Positions 1 through 5,107 of a DNA stretch of 5,107 nucleotides are shown here, piece by piece (the first letter of the stretch is position 1; each line of letters starts with the position of its first letter). The DNA is from Chitinophagaceae bacterium (GTDB taxonomy: Bacteria; Bacteroidota; Bacteroidia; Chitinophagales; Chitinophagaceae), in the NCBI GenBank assembly GCA_947483345.1, contig CANKNL010000223.1:1-5107 (forward strand). The letters are read 5' to 3'. Made by a program: the position numbers and the translations under genes. A model generated the notes under the pieces. That model did no database searches and was not told where the DNA came from. It saw nothing but the letters and a program-made list of their open reading frames with translations.

Positions 1-248
1 AATAAAGTAGAAAGCACTGGAGGATTTTTGGTGTAGTTAAGAGGTATCCAGCTGATATTACTTTTGTCAAGCAGTTGCTGTATATACTCTTTGTTTTGAT
101 GATAAACCTGCTTCTTTTCGCAACTGATCAAAAATATTTTGTAACCAGCCTTACTCAATCCCTGTAAATAAGGTATTACCTGGCTCTGGCCAAGTGGATC
201 GGTCATGCCATCGTAAGAAATAAATAATACTTTTTTTTGCTTCTCCAT
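1..248 (-). CDS. GT4-family glycosyltransferase, N-terminal fragment (runs off left edge)
   Basis: Reading the minus strand from the ATG at 248-246 gives 82 uninterrupted codons to the window edge, so the 3' part is missing. The protein starts MEKQKKVLFISYDGMTDPLG and continues QSQVIPYLQGLSKAGYKIFL (residues 21-40). This is a first Rossmann beta strand (residues 7-12), then the DPLGQSQVIPYL loop and helix typical of the acceptor-side N-terminal domain of GT-B, GT4-family transferases in Bacteroidota polysaccharide loci. The catalytic EX7E motif would lie beyond the edge. The start is well bounded: an in-frame TAA sits at 254-252, and the next in-frame ATG (codon 15) would cut off the first beta strand. 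The leader is A-rich with no Shine-Dalgarno at a working distance and is part of a palindromic repeat. It probably transfers a sugar from a nucleotide donor to a lipid-linked glycan in the cytoplasm; donor and acceptor cannot be read from this fragment. Confidence 0.85.
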   Translation of the reverse strand, partial: MEKQKKVLFISYDGMTDPLGQSQVIPYLQGLSKAGYKIFLISCEKKQVYHQNKEYIQQLLDKSNISWIPLNYTKNPPVLSTL

Positions 249-275
249 TTTTTATTTTACTTTTTTGCTTCTCCA
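228..275. repeat. Pair of imperfect direct repeats overlapping the start of the leftmost gene
   Basis: Two copies of TAC + T-tract + GCTTCTCCA lie 28-30 bp apart: 228-247 with eight Ts and 258-275 with six Ts. The right copy forms the left arm and loop of the palindromic repeat. The left copy is the coding sequence for residues 1-6 (MEKQKK) plus part of codon 7 of the leftmost glycosyltransferase. The simplest readings are a short tandem duplication or a repeat insertion that reused the start of the gene; chance similarity of A-rich sequence is less likely because the non-homopolymer part GCTTCTCCA is identical. Confidence 0.6.
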
Positions 276-292
276 AAAAAGTAACAAAAAAA
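249..292. repeat. AT-rich palindromic repeat abutting the start codon of the leftmost gene
   Basis: The core is a perfect inverted repeat. The arms are TTACTTTTTT (257-266) and AAAAAAGTAA (275-284), with an 8-nt loop GCTTCTCC (267-274). With two mismatches (256/285 and 254/287) the pairing extends to 249-266 against 275-292, about 18 bp. Its outer end touches the start codon at 248-246. There is no GC-rich stem and no U-tract after it on either strand, so it is not a standard intrinsic terminator. T-tract/loop/A-tract palindromes of this type resemble dispersed intergenic repeats I recall from Bacteroidota genomes; the family assignment is from memory, and only one full copy is in this window. 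In the mRNA it could form an A-U hairpin that hides the A-rich leader of the downstream gene, which is inference. Confidence 0.6.
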
Positions 293-296
293 GAGC

Positions 297-325
297 CCCG
301 GAATCGAATACATCCCGATTTTGGG
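297..325. other. Short hairpin in the 195-bp gap
   Basis: Positions 297-306 (CCCGGAATCG) and 316-325 (CGATTTTGGG) can pair around a 9-nt loop. The stem has 10 pairs if the two G-U wobbles (300/322, 301/321) are allowed, and this works only for a plus-strand transcript. The minus-strand RNA, which is the direction of the genes, would have two C-A mismatches at those places. No T-run follows on either strand, so it is not called a terminator. It sits 4 bp from the palindromic repeat and may belong to the same intergenic element. The rest of the gap (326-443) shows only weak 5-bp inverted repeats and no credible gene. Confidence 0.3.
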
Positions 326-443
326 AAGAAGCCCTGATTGGACTTTTGTACTATGCACAGCATCCTGCGGGCTGTAAACTCAAATTCAGTTCCTTGATTT
401 GCGAGTGCAGAAATCCCATGTCTTCATTAGCGCTTCATATGTG

Positions 444-1367
444 CTAATATCTCACAAGATACCTGAGATAATGTTTTAAGGCAAACACAAATTTATATTT
501 AAAGGAATGCATAGCGATGTAATGCTTTTTTATGCCTTCATGCTCTTTCAAAGGAATTTCTGTAACCGGTATTGAATTGGCCAATGCATCAGCATCAATT
601 GCAAAACGCTCATCGGGTTCACAATTGGTACCACTTCCATCATGCCCAATATTTGACACCAGCGATTTTTGGGGATATAAGCACAAGCCATCGTTTAAAA
701 AAACGGTAGAATGCCAGATGGCATTCCAACTTCTCAGTTTGCCTTTAGCCACTGCTTTCAGGCCCCAGAAAAATTCAAAAGTACCATCCATGTTTAGTCT
801 GTTGATATTCCCTTTTTTCTTTACTGCTTCATGCACGGCCAGTGCATCCATGTTAAAATGGTCCCAGGCCCGTTTCCAGGTAGCCCAGCCCCAGGTGGTG
901 GTATGGTAAAAGAAAAAAGTAGACTCCTTCACTTCAACCGGGCTAAACTCCGGCCTGCGGTAGGCCGCAATATGCATCACTTTGGGATTATTCTCATAAA
1001 AATCAAGTGCGTCATTCATGTACGTTAAAAACCCCGGAGACAGCAAACCATCATCTTCCATCGCTATCACTCTGCCAAATTCATTTACCATTTTCGTTAC
1101 GCCTTCCACATTTGATTTAATCAATCCCTTATTTTCGGTAGCCTCCACAATCGTAACTTCTTTGCACCATTTTTTTTCTCGCACTGTTTTTTTTACTTCG
1201 GCAATGGCTGCCAAGGTCTCTTCACTTGCACCGGGCTTGGGCCCGTCAATATAGATGAATAGTTTCGATTCATCGGCAAGCCGGTTATTACGCAATGATT
1301 CCAACACAAGCCGGGTATGTTCCGGCCGGTTGTATGCAAAAAAAACGATGGGCGCCAAAGATCGCAT
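444..1367 (-). CDS. GT-A fold glycosyltransferase (GT2-like)
   Basis: This 307-aa protein is complete. It opens with APIVFFAYNRPEHTRLVLES (residues 5-24), the first beta strand and nucleotide-binding loop of GT-A enzymes that act as inverting, metal-dependent sugar transferases. The DXD-like metal site is EDD at 104-106, in VIAMEDDGLLSPGFL. A TTTWGWATWKRAWDHF segment (157-171 region) and a WHSTVFLNDGLCLYPQKSLV segment (218-237) followed by NIGHDGSGTNC are hallmarks, from memory, of a Bacteroidota polysaccharide transferase family with a distant look of GT2 and GT13. There is no transmembrane helix, so it is cytoplasmic or peripheral. The last ~25 residues are rich in Lys, Arg and Tyr and may touch the membrane. 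The ATG at 1367-1365 lies 7 bp after the stop of the upstream gene, which implies translational coupling. It probably adds one sugar to the repeat unit; donor and linkage are unknown. Confidence 0.87.
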   Translation of the reverse strand: MRSLAPIVFFAYNRPEHTRLVLESLRNNRLADESKLFIYIDGPKPGASEETLAAIAEVKKTVREKKWCKEVTIVEATENKGLIKSNVEGVTKMVNEFGRVIAMEDDGLLSPGFLTYMNDALDFYENNPKVMHIAAYRRPEFSPVEVKESTFFFYHTTTWGWATWKRAWDHFNMDALAVHEAVKKKGNINRLNMDGTFEFFWGLKAVAKGKLRSWNAIWHSTVFLNDGLCLYPQKSLVSNIGHDGSGTNCEPDERFAIDADALANSIPVTEIPLKEHEGIKKHYIAMHSFKYKFVFALKHYLRYLVRY

Positions 1368-1374
1368 GATGAGT

Positions 1375-2637
1375 TTATTTGAATTTAAATAAATTACGTT
1401 TTAAACGGCCCAGCATATATTTAGCCTGATGCAAAGGCACTAAAAAACTGGCCGGTCTGGGGTTATCCTGTCTTTTAAATTCTGCATCCAGTCTTATCAT
1501 TTTTAATTCTTTTAATGAAGGCAGTATGAGATCTGATTTCTTTCCGGCATCAGCGGAAACTTGTTTCAACAAATCTATCCATTGATTACTGCAGGTTTCT
1601 ATAGAATAAGATTTTATTATTTTTTGCCTGGCGGCCTCAGACATTTTTTTCCACAAAACCGGATTCTCTTTTATTTTTTTTATCGCCGCCACAAACTCAT
1701 CTTTTCGGTCATCAATTAAAATACCCTCACCATTATTTGTGATAAGGTCTGATATACCGCTACGCATATTGGTGCATACAGCTACCAGTCCACAACTCAT
1801 CGCTTCCATTAATGTAATGGGCAGCCCTTCAAATGTCGACAGCAAAACAAAGACCTGGTTTTGCAATAAATGAGACTGCACTTCGGTCGATTTTAATTTA
1901 CCGGCAAACTTAACCGGCAAACCTTTTCCGGATGCCTTTAAAATTTCCAGTACGGCTGGCAGAGCTGGCCCATCGCCGTAAATGGTATAACTGGTGCCCG
2001 GTATAGCTTCTGCAGCATAACAAAATGCCCGGGTAACTTCCGATATCCGCTTTTGATTTTCGTCTATTCGTCCGGCATAAACCACTTTAAGTTCGCCATC
2101 TGCTGAAAGGCTGGCCACTTCGTCAGTTACCGGAGCACCAATTGGAATATAGTTTATTGAGGGATGCTGCGGGGCTGTTTGTTGGCTGATCTCCCGGATT
2201 AAATTGGATACACACACCACAGCAGACACATCGCTTTCGTCGTTATTTGCTGCATATTTTTTTACCAGATCATAATGGTATTTATTATCGTTGTGCAAAA
2301 CCATCACCGTGGGTATGCCGGCTTTTTTTATCCATTTACCTGCTTCTAAAGGAATGGCGAAATAATTGGTAATGAAAATATCTGGGGGAAATTGTTTTAC
2401 ATCATTCAGTATGGCCAGAATTTTTTCATCATTATATAATTCCCAGTAAATCAGTTTACATTCAAATCCTTCATTTACAAAATAATGATATGCAGGCAGG
2501 TCTTTATCATGTGCAGCAAGGAAAATTATCCGGGATTCAATATTTTTTTCTTTCAAATAAGGTAACAGGCGCTTGATCCAGGTGGTAGGACCATCAATAT
2601 TATCAGGCGCATCAAAAGCACAAATGGTAACTTTCAT
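1375..2637 (-). CDS. GT4-family (GT-B) glycosyltransferase with extended basic C-terminus
   Basis: This 420-aa protein is complete. The N-terminal Rossmann domain starts MKVTICAFDAPDNIDGPTTW, where a GPTTW segment stands where family members usually have a glycine-rich acceptor loop. VVCVSN (140-145) is the common GT4 strand before the domain linker. The donor domain begins at LKVVYAGRIDENQKRI (183-198), with G189-R190 and K196 as likely phosphate contacts. The family EX7E motif is E270...E278 in FEGLPITLMEAMSCG (269-283). Retaining transfer from an NDP-sugar is expected from the family. Residues after about 365 go beyond the usual GT4 core and end in a basic stretch, KYMLGRLKRNLFKFK (406-420), which could bind the membrane or partner enzymes. 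It begins 97 bp after the AsnB-like gene and ends 7 bp before the GT-A gene. The leader TTGATAATAAGTAATC is AT-rich without a Shine-Dalgarno, usual for this phylum. Sugar specificity cannot be assigned. Confidence 0.92.
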   Translation of the reverse strand: MKVTICAFDAPDNIDGPTTWIKRLLPYLKEKNIESRIIFLAAHDKDLPAYHYFVNEGFECKLIYWELYNDEKILAILNDVKQFPPDIFITNYFAIPLEAGKWIKKAGIPTVMVLHNDNKYHYDLVKKYAANNDESDVSAVVCVSNLIREISQQTAPQHPSINYIPIGAPVTDEVASLSADGELKVVYAGRIDENQKRISEVTRAFCYAAEAIPGTSYTIYGDGPALPAVLEILKASGKGLPVKFAGKLKSTEVQSHLLQNQVFVLLSTFEGLPITLMEAMSCGLVAVCTNMRSGISDLITNNGEGILIDDRKDEFVAAIKKIKENPVLWKKMSEAARQKIIKSYSIETCSNQWIDLLKQVSADAGKKSDLILPSLKELKMIRLDAEFKRQDNPRPASFLVPLHQAKYMLGRLKRNLFKFK

Positions 2638-2735
2638 GATTACTTATTATCAATTAAATTTTTCAGGTAGCAACTTGGTTAATTAAAATTATTATCCCGG
2701 AAAATATGCTGCTTCTCATAATAGGAAGCCATGGC
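2638..2735. other. Gap between AsnB-like gene and GT4 gene; no clear gene or promoter
   Basis: These 98 bases are strongly AT-rich. On the gene strand I find no TTTG (-33) paired with TAnnTTTG (-7), the Bacteroidota housekeeping promoter pattern, and no GC-rich stem followed by Ts. The flanking genes are therefore probably on one transcript. A 12-bp perfect palindrome, AAGCCATGGCTT (2726-2737), overlaps the stop codon of the AsnB-like gene. Its central ATG opens a 17-codon frame that ends at 2679; nothing else supports that frame as a gene. Confidence 0.5.
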
Positions 2736-4646
2736 TTAATTATTATTTATCCACTTATCGTACCACATTTGAAACATGAGAATATACCATACTTTTTCTG
2801 CTCTTTCAATTTTGCCATGGTAAAACGACGTTTTTATCTTCTGTAATATGTCGTTGTTGAAAATATTCTGTTTTTGTATGAACTGCTCATCAAAATACAG
2901 TTCCACAAAAGGTTTCAACTCATTTTGAAGCCAGGCAGAAATGGGAATACCAAAGCCCATTTTGGGTCTGTCCATCATGGCCGCCGGAATATATTTATGT
3001 ACAATTTCTTTTAAGATGAATTTTTTACTGCCCTTGTTGTATTTGTATGTCAATGGCAACTGCGCCGCCCATTCAATAATGCGTTGATCTAAAAACGGTT
3101 CACGGCCTTCGAGGCTTACGCTCATACCCGCCCGGTCAACTTTTTGCAAAATATCATCCAGCAGGTAAGTCTGGTAATCTACCGCCATCATGTACGATAA
3201 AACAGAATAATGATCAGGCTTAAGATCCTTACTATCGAAATAAGAAGGCATTTGTTGAATACTGTCTTTAAACAGTTCAGTTAAATCTTTTGTATTCATC
3301 TGCTGCGTCATGCTCATTAAAACATTACGGGCCGAAGGTTCCTTCAACAGTGATTTTACTTTTTCATACCGGCTGTGAAAAAGATATTTTTTATTAAAGA
3401 CCGGGATCTTATCCGCGGGAATCAAATCCATCATGGCTGCGGCACTTTTACGAATAAAGCCCGGCACTTTTTTTATTGAGCTGCCATAGCGCACCATATA
3501 ATCATAACGGTTATAGCCTGCAAAAATCTCATCGCCTGCATCGGCCGAAAGGGCCACAGTCACTTTCTCCCGTGCAATGCGGCTAACGAGTGTAGTAGGT
3601 ATGGCACTACTGTCGGCAAAGGGTTCATCATAAAAAAACGGAAGCTGCGGCACAATATCCAGCGCTTCTTTTTCGGTACAATAATATTCGGTATGATCGG
3701 TTCCCAAATGTGCCGCAATTGCCTTTGCAAAAGGCGCTTCATTCATGCCCGCATCGGGCACGCCAATGGTAAAGGTTTTTATTTTGTCGGTATGGTGTTT
3801 TTGCAAAATGGCTGTTACACAGGTACTGTCGTAACCCCCGCTTAAAAAAACACCCACGGGCACATCACTCACCATACGGTATTGAAACGCACTGGTCAGT
3901 ATCCTTTCTGTTTCTTCAATCGCATCCGGTAAGCTGATATTGAGGATCGGTTTATTATATGCATCATACACATTCCAGTATGGCTGTATGTGATACTGCC
4001 GGCTTTGTAAATTGAAAGTTAAAAAATGCCCGGGCTTTAGTTTATGGGTATCCATAAAAATACAATGCGGTGTAGGTACATAACCAAATTGCAAATAAGC
4101 CGCTACTGCATCGGTATTAATTTTTTTTTCAAAAGCCGGGTGCTGCATAATCGCTTTCAGCTCAGATCCAAAAAGAAATAACCCTTCTTTAAAATAATAG
4201 AAAAAAGGTTTAACACCAGCCCGGTCGCGGCAGGCAAATAGTTGCTGTTTGGCCTCGTCGTAAATCACCAGGGCAAACATGCCAATAAACTGTTTCAGCG
4301 CATCGCTGCCCCATTCCTGATAAGCATGTAAAATAACTTCGGTATCGCTATGGCTGTTAAAGACATGCCCCTTGGTTTCCAGCACTTTTTTTATTTCGGC
4401 ATAATTATAAATTTCGCCATTATAAGTGATGTGCAGGCTGCCAAAGGTTTGGGGCTGATTTCCACCGGCAGTAAGGTCAATAATACTTAACCTGCGATGC
4501 CCTAGGCCAACCTTTGCCTTATCGCTTTCATAGATGCCATAACCCTCTCCATCCGGACCACGGTGCGCCATGATCCGGTTCATTTTTTCCAACACCTCAA
4601 TACTGGTTTTTTTATTAAAATCAATAAATCCCGAAATGCCGCACAT
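2736..4646 (-). CDS. asnB: Asparagine synthetase-type glutamine amidotransferase (AsnB family)
   Basis: This 636-aa protein is complete and close to the usual AsnB length. The start is fixed by MCGISGF: Cys2 becomes the N-terminal nucleophile of the class II glutaminase. Other glutaminase residues are R52 (RRLSIIDL), N76-G77-E78 (YNGEIYN) and D101 (SHSDTEV). The synthetase half has the PP-loop S269-GGYDS-274, the second nucleotide segment LSADAGDEIFAGYNRY (366-381), VDRAGMSVSLEGREPFLD (503-520) and RPKMGFGIPI (560-569). By family, glutamine supplies ammonia through a tunnel to an acyl-adenylate, converting a carboxylate to an amide, with aspartate as the classic substrate. Differences from housekeeping AsnB are SGGYDS for SGGLDS, SADAGDE for SGDGGDE or SGEGSDE, and GREP for VRVP-like sequence. 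These and the glycosyltransferase neighbours make amidation of a uronic acid in the glycan a real alternative, as proposed for WbpS-like proteins of Pseudomonas O-antigen loci. It lies 38 bp after the upstream transferase, so it is probably co-transcribed. Confidence 0.93.
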   Translation of the reverse strand: MCGISGFIDFNKKTSIEVLEKMNRIMAHRGPDGEGYGIYESDKAKVGLGHRRLSIIDLTAGGNQPQTFGSLHITYNGEIYNYAEIKKVLETKGHVFNSHSDTEVILHAYQEWGSDALKQFIGMFALVIYDEAKQQLFACRDRAGVKPFFYYFKEGLFLFGSELKAIMQHPAFEKKINTDAVAAYLQFGYVPTPHCIFMDTHKLKPGHFLTFNLQSRQYHIQPYWNVYDAYNKPILNISLPDAIEETERILTSAFQYRMVSDVPVGVFLSGGYDSTCVTAILQKHHTDKIKTFTIGVPDAGMNEAPFAKAIAAHLGTDHTEYYCTEKEALDIVPQLPFFYDEPFADSSAIPTTLVSRIAREKVTVALSADAGDEIFAGYNRYDYMVRYGSSIKKVPGFIRKSAAAMMDLIPADKIPVFNKKYLFHSRYEKVKSLLKEPSARNVLMSMTQQMNTKDLTELFKDSIQQMPSYFDSKDLKPDHYSVLSYMMAVDYQTYLLDDILQKVDRAGMSVSLEGREPFLDQRIIEWAAQLPLTYKYNKGSKKFILKEIVHKYIPAAMMDRPKMGFGIPISAWLQNELKPFVELYFDEQFIQKQNIFNNDILQKIKTSFYHGKIERAEKVWYILMFQMWYDKWINNN

Positions 4647-4684
4647 ATTAAAAATTTATAAGTAAAGATAAGTTACCTGCCCGG

Positions 4685-5107
4685 TTAATGTTTAAAACCC
4701 AAAGCCTGATCATAAATTTTCCGTAATCCGGCAATGTGTTGCGCCAAGGTAAAATTATTAATGGCCCGCTGCCGGCCTGCTTCTGCTTTTTCAAGCAATA
4801 CATTTTTATTAGCCTTGCTCAGCGCAACAATCTGCGATGCGGCATCCTGCTTATCTGCCAAAGAAAAATACCAGGCATTGTCTTCACATTGCTCTTTAAA
4901 AGATGCTATATCACTCAGCAGTAAGGGCATGCGCATGGCCATCGCTTCCAATATGCCTAAAGAAAAACCTTCGTAGGTTGATGACATTACAAAGAGATCA
5001 TACTGCGGCATCACAGCTTCAATATTGTTTACTTCTCCTTTTAAAAAAACCTTTGCACCAGTTGAATCGATCTGTTGCTGCAACGCGGTCTGTAAATTAC
5101 CGGTTCC
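4685..5107 (-). CDS. GT4-family glycosyltransferase, C-terminal fragment (enters from right edge)
   Basis: The frame is open from the right edge to the TAA at 4687-4685, giving 140 residues; the 5' part is outside the window. It begins GTGNLQTALQQQ, the tail of the GxGxL...L segment of the GT4 donor domain, followed by VFLKGEVNNIEAVMPQYDLF (visible residues 20-39) and SSTYEGFSLGILEAMAMRMP. The EX7E motif is at visible residues 46 and 54 (E-G-F-S-L-G-I-L-E). The C-terminal helix ends in YDQALGFKH. A TTG at 5083-5081 could be misread as a start, but the conserved donor-domain sequence continues upstream of it, so the gene is truncated by the window, not short. It is a retaining GT-B enzyme by family, with unknown sugar, and is the upstream neighbour of the AsnB-like gene with a 38-bp gap. 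Confidence 0.9.
   Translation of the reverse strand, partial: GTGNLQTALQQQIDSTGAKVFLKGEVNNIEAVMPQYDLFVMSSTYEGFSLGILEAMAMRMPLLLSDIASFKEQCEDNAWYFSLADKQDAASQIVALSKANKNVLLEKAEAGRQRAINNFTLAQHIAGLRKIYDQALGFKH

Noticed and set aside
258..310. Promoter in front of the leftmost gene (minus strand TTCG, 21-base spacer, TACTTTTT)
   Set aside because: Both boxes mismatch the Bacteroidota consensus, and the -7-like box is part of the repeat's T-tract, so the match is not informative.
151..363. 70-aa minus-strand frame spanning the gap and the start of the leftmost transferase
   Set aside because: It overlaps the well-supported transferase start in another frame, and its sequence comes from the AT-rich repeat and the gap; there is no recognisable domain.
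427..447. Hairpin over the GT-A stop codon as a terminator
   Set aside because: The stem is only 7 pairs including a G-T wobble, it overlaps the stop codon, and no T-run follows it on the gene strand.
532..1254. Several plus-strand open frames (532-909, 831-1028, 1018-1254)
   Set aside because: They lie antisense to the GT-A transferase, overlap one another, and show no protein-family features.
3560..3742. 60-aa minus-strand frame inside the AsnB-like gene
   Set aside because: It is an out-of-frame reading of the synthetase domain with no features of its own.
4647..4684. Promoter in front of the AsnB-like gene (minus strand TATCTTTA, similar to TAnnTTTG)
   Set aside because: No TTTG box lies 19-21 bases upstream; the nearest is about 29 bases away. 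The 38-bp gap fits read-through from the upstream gene.
4734..4976. Plus-strand frames opposite the right-edge transferase (4734-4976 and 4736-4924)
   Set aside because: They are antisense shadows of a conserved GT4 donor domain with low-complexity translations and no motifs.
5081..5083. TTG as the start of a 132-aa protein at the right edge
   Set aside because: The frame stays open to the window edge, and the residues upstream (GTGNLQTA) match the conserved donor-domain segment of GT4 enzymes, so the gene is cut by the window.

Overview
The window looks like part of a surface-polysaccharide (O-antigen, capsule or exopolysaccharide) biosynthesis locus from a Bacteroidota bacterium. A member of the Chitinophagaceae/Sphingobacteriia side is my best guess, from protein style only. 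Supporting signs are the AT-rich composition with long A and T tracts, start codons preceded by A/T-rich leaders instead of Shine-Dalgarno sequences, and Bacteroidota-style glycosyltransferase and AsnB motifs. An AT-rich palindrome in the longest gap also resembles dispersed intergenic repeats that I recall from this phylum. Taxonomy is an inference; there is no marker gene here.

All five genes lie on the minus strand, so transcription runs from the right edge to the left. In that order they are: (1) the C-terminal part of a GT4 glycosyltransferase, entering from the right edge (5107-4685); (2) a complete class II glutamine-dependent amidotransferase of the asparagine synthetase family (4646-2736); (3) a complete GT4/GT-B glycosyltransferase (2637-1375); (4) a complete GT-A fold glycosyltransferase (1367-444); (5) the first 82 residues of another GT4 glycosyltransferase, leaving at the left edge (248-1). 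The gaps are 38, 97, 7 and 195 bp. Genes 1-4 therefore look like one operon. The 195-bp gap before gene 5 is the only real break, and it holds the palindromic repeat and a second hairpin.

Functionally, three GT-B enzymes and one GT-A enzyme would add successive sugars to a lipid-linked repeat unit on the cytoplasmic side of the inner membrane. The AsnB-type protein may supply asparagine, but its place among glycosyltransferases suggests it could amidate a uronic acid or another carboxylated residue of the glycan. No flippase, polymerase, nucleotide-sugar synthesis gene, regulator, RNA gene, CRISPR array or mobile-element gene is visible.

The gene content is ordinary for a polysaccharide locus, and I found no convincing new system. 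The points most worth a second look are the repeat that abuts, and shares sequence with, the start of the leftmost gene; the variant motifs of the AsnB-like protein; and the basic C-terminal tails of the two central glycosyltransferases.
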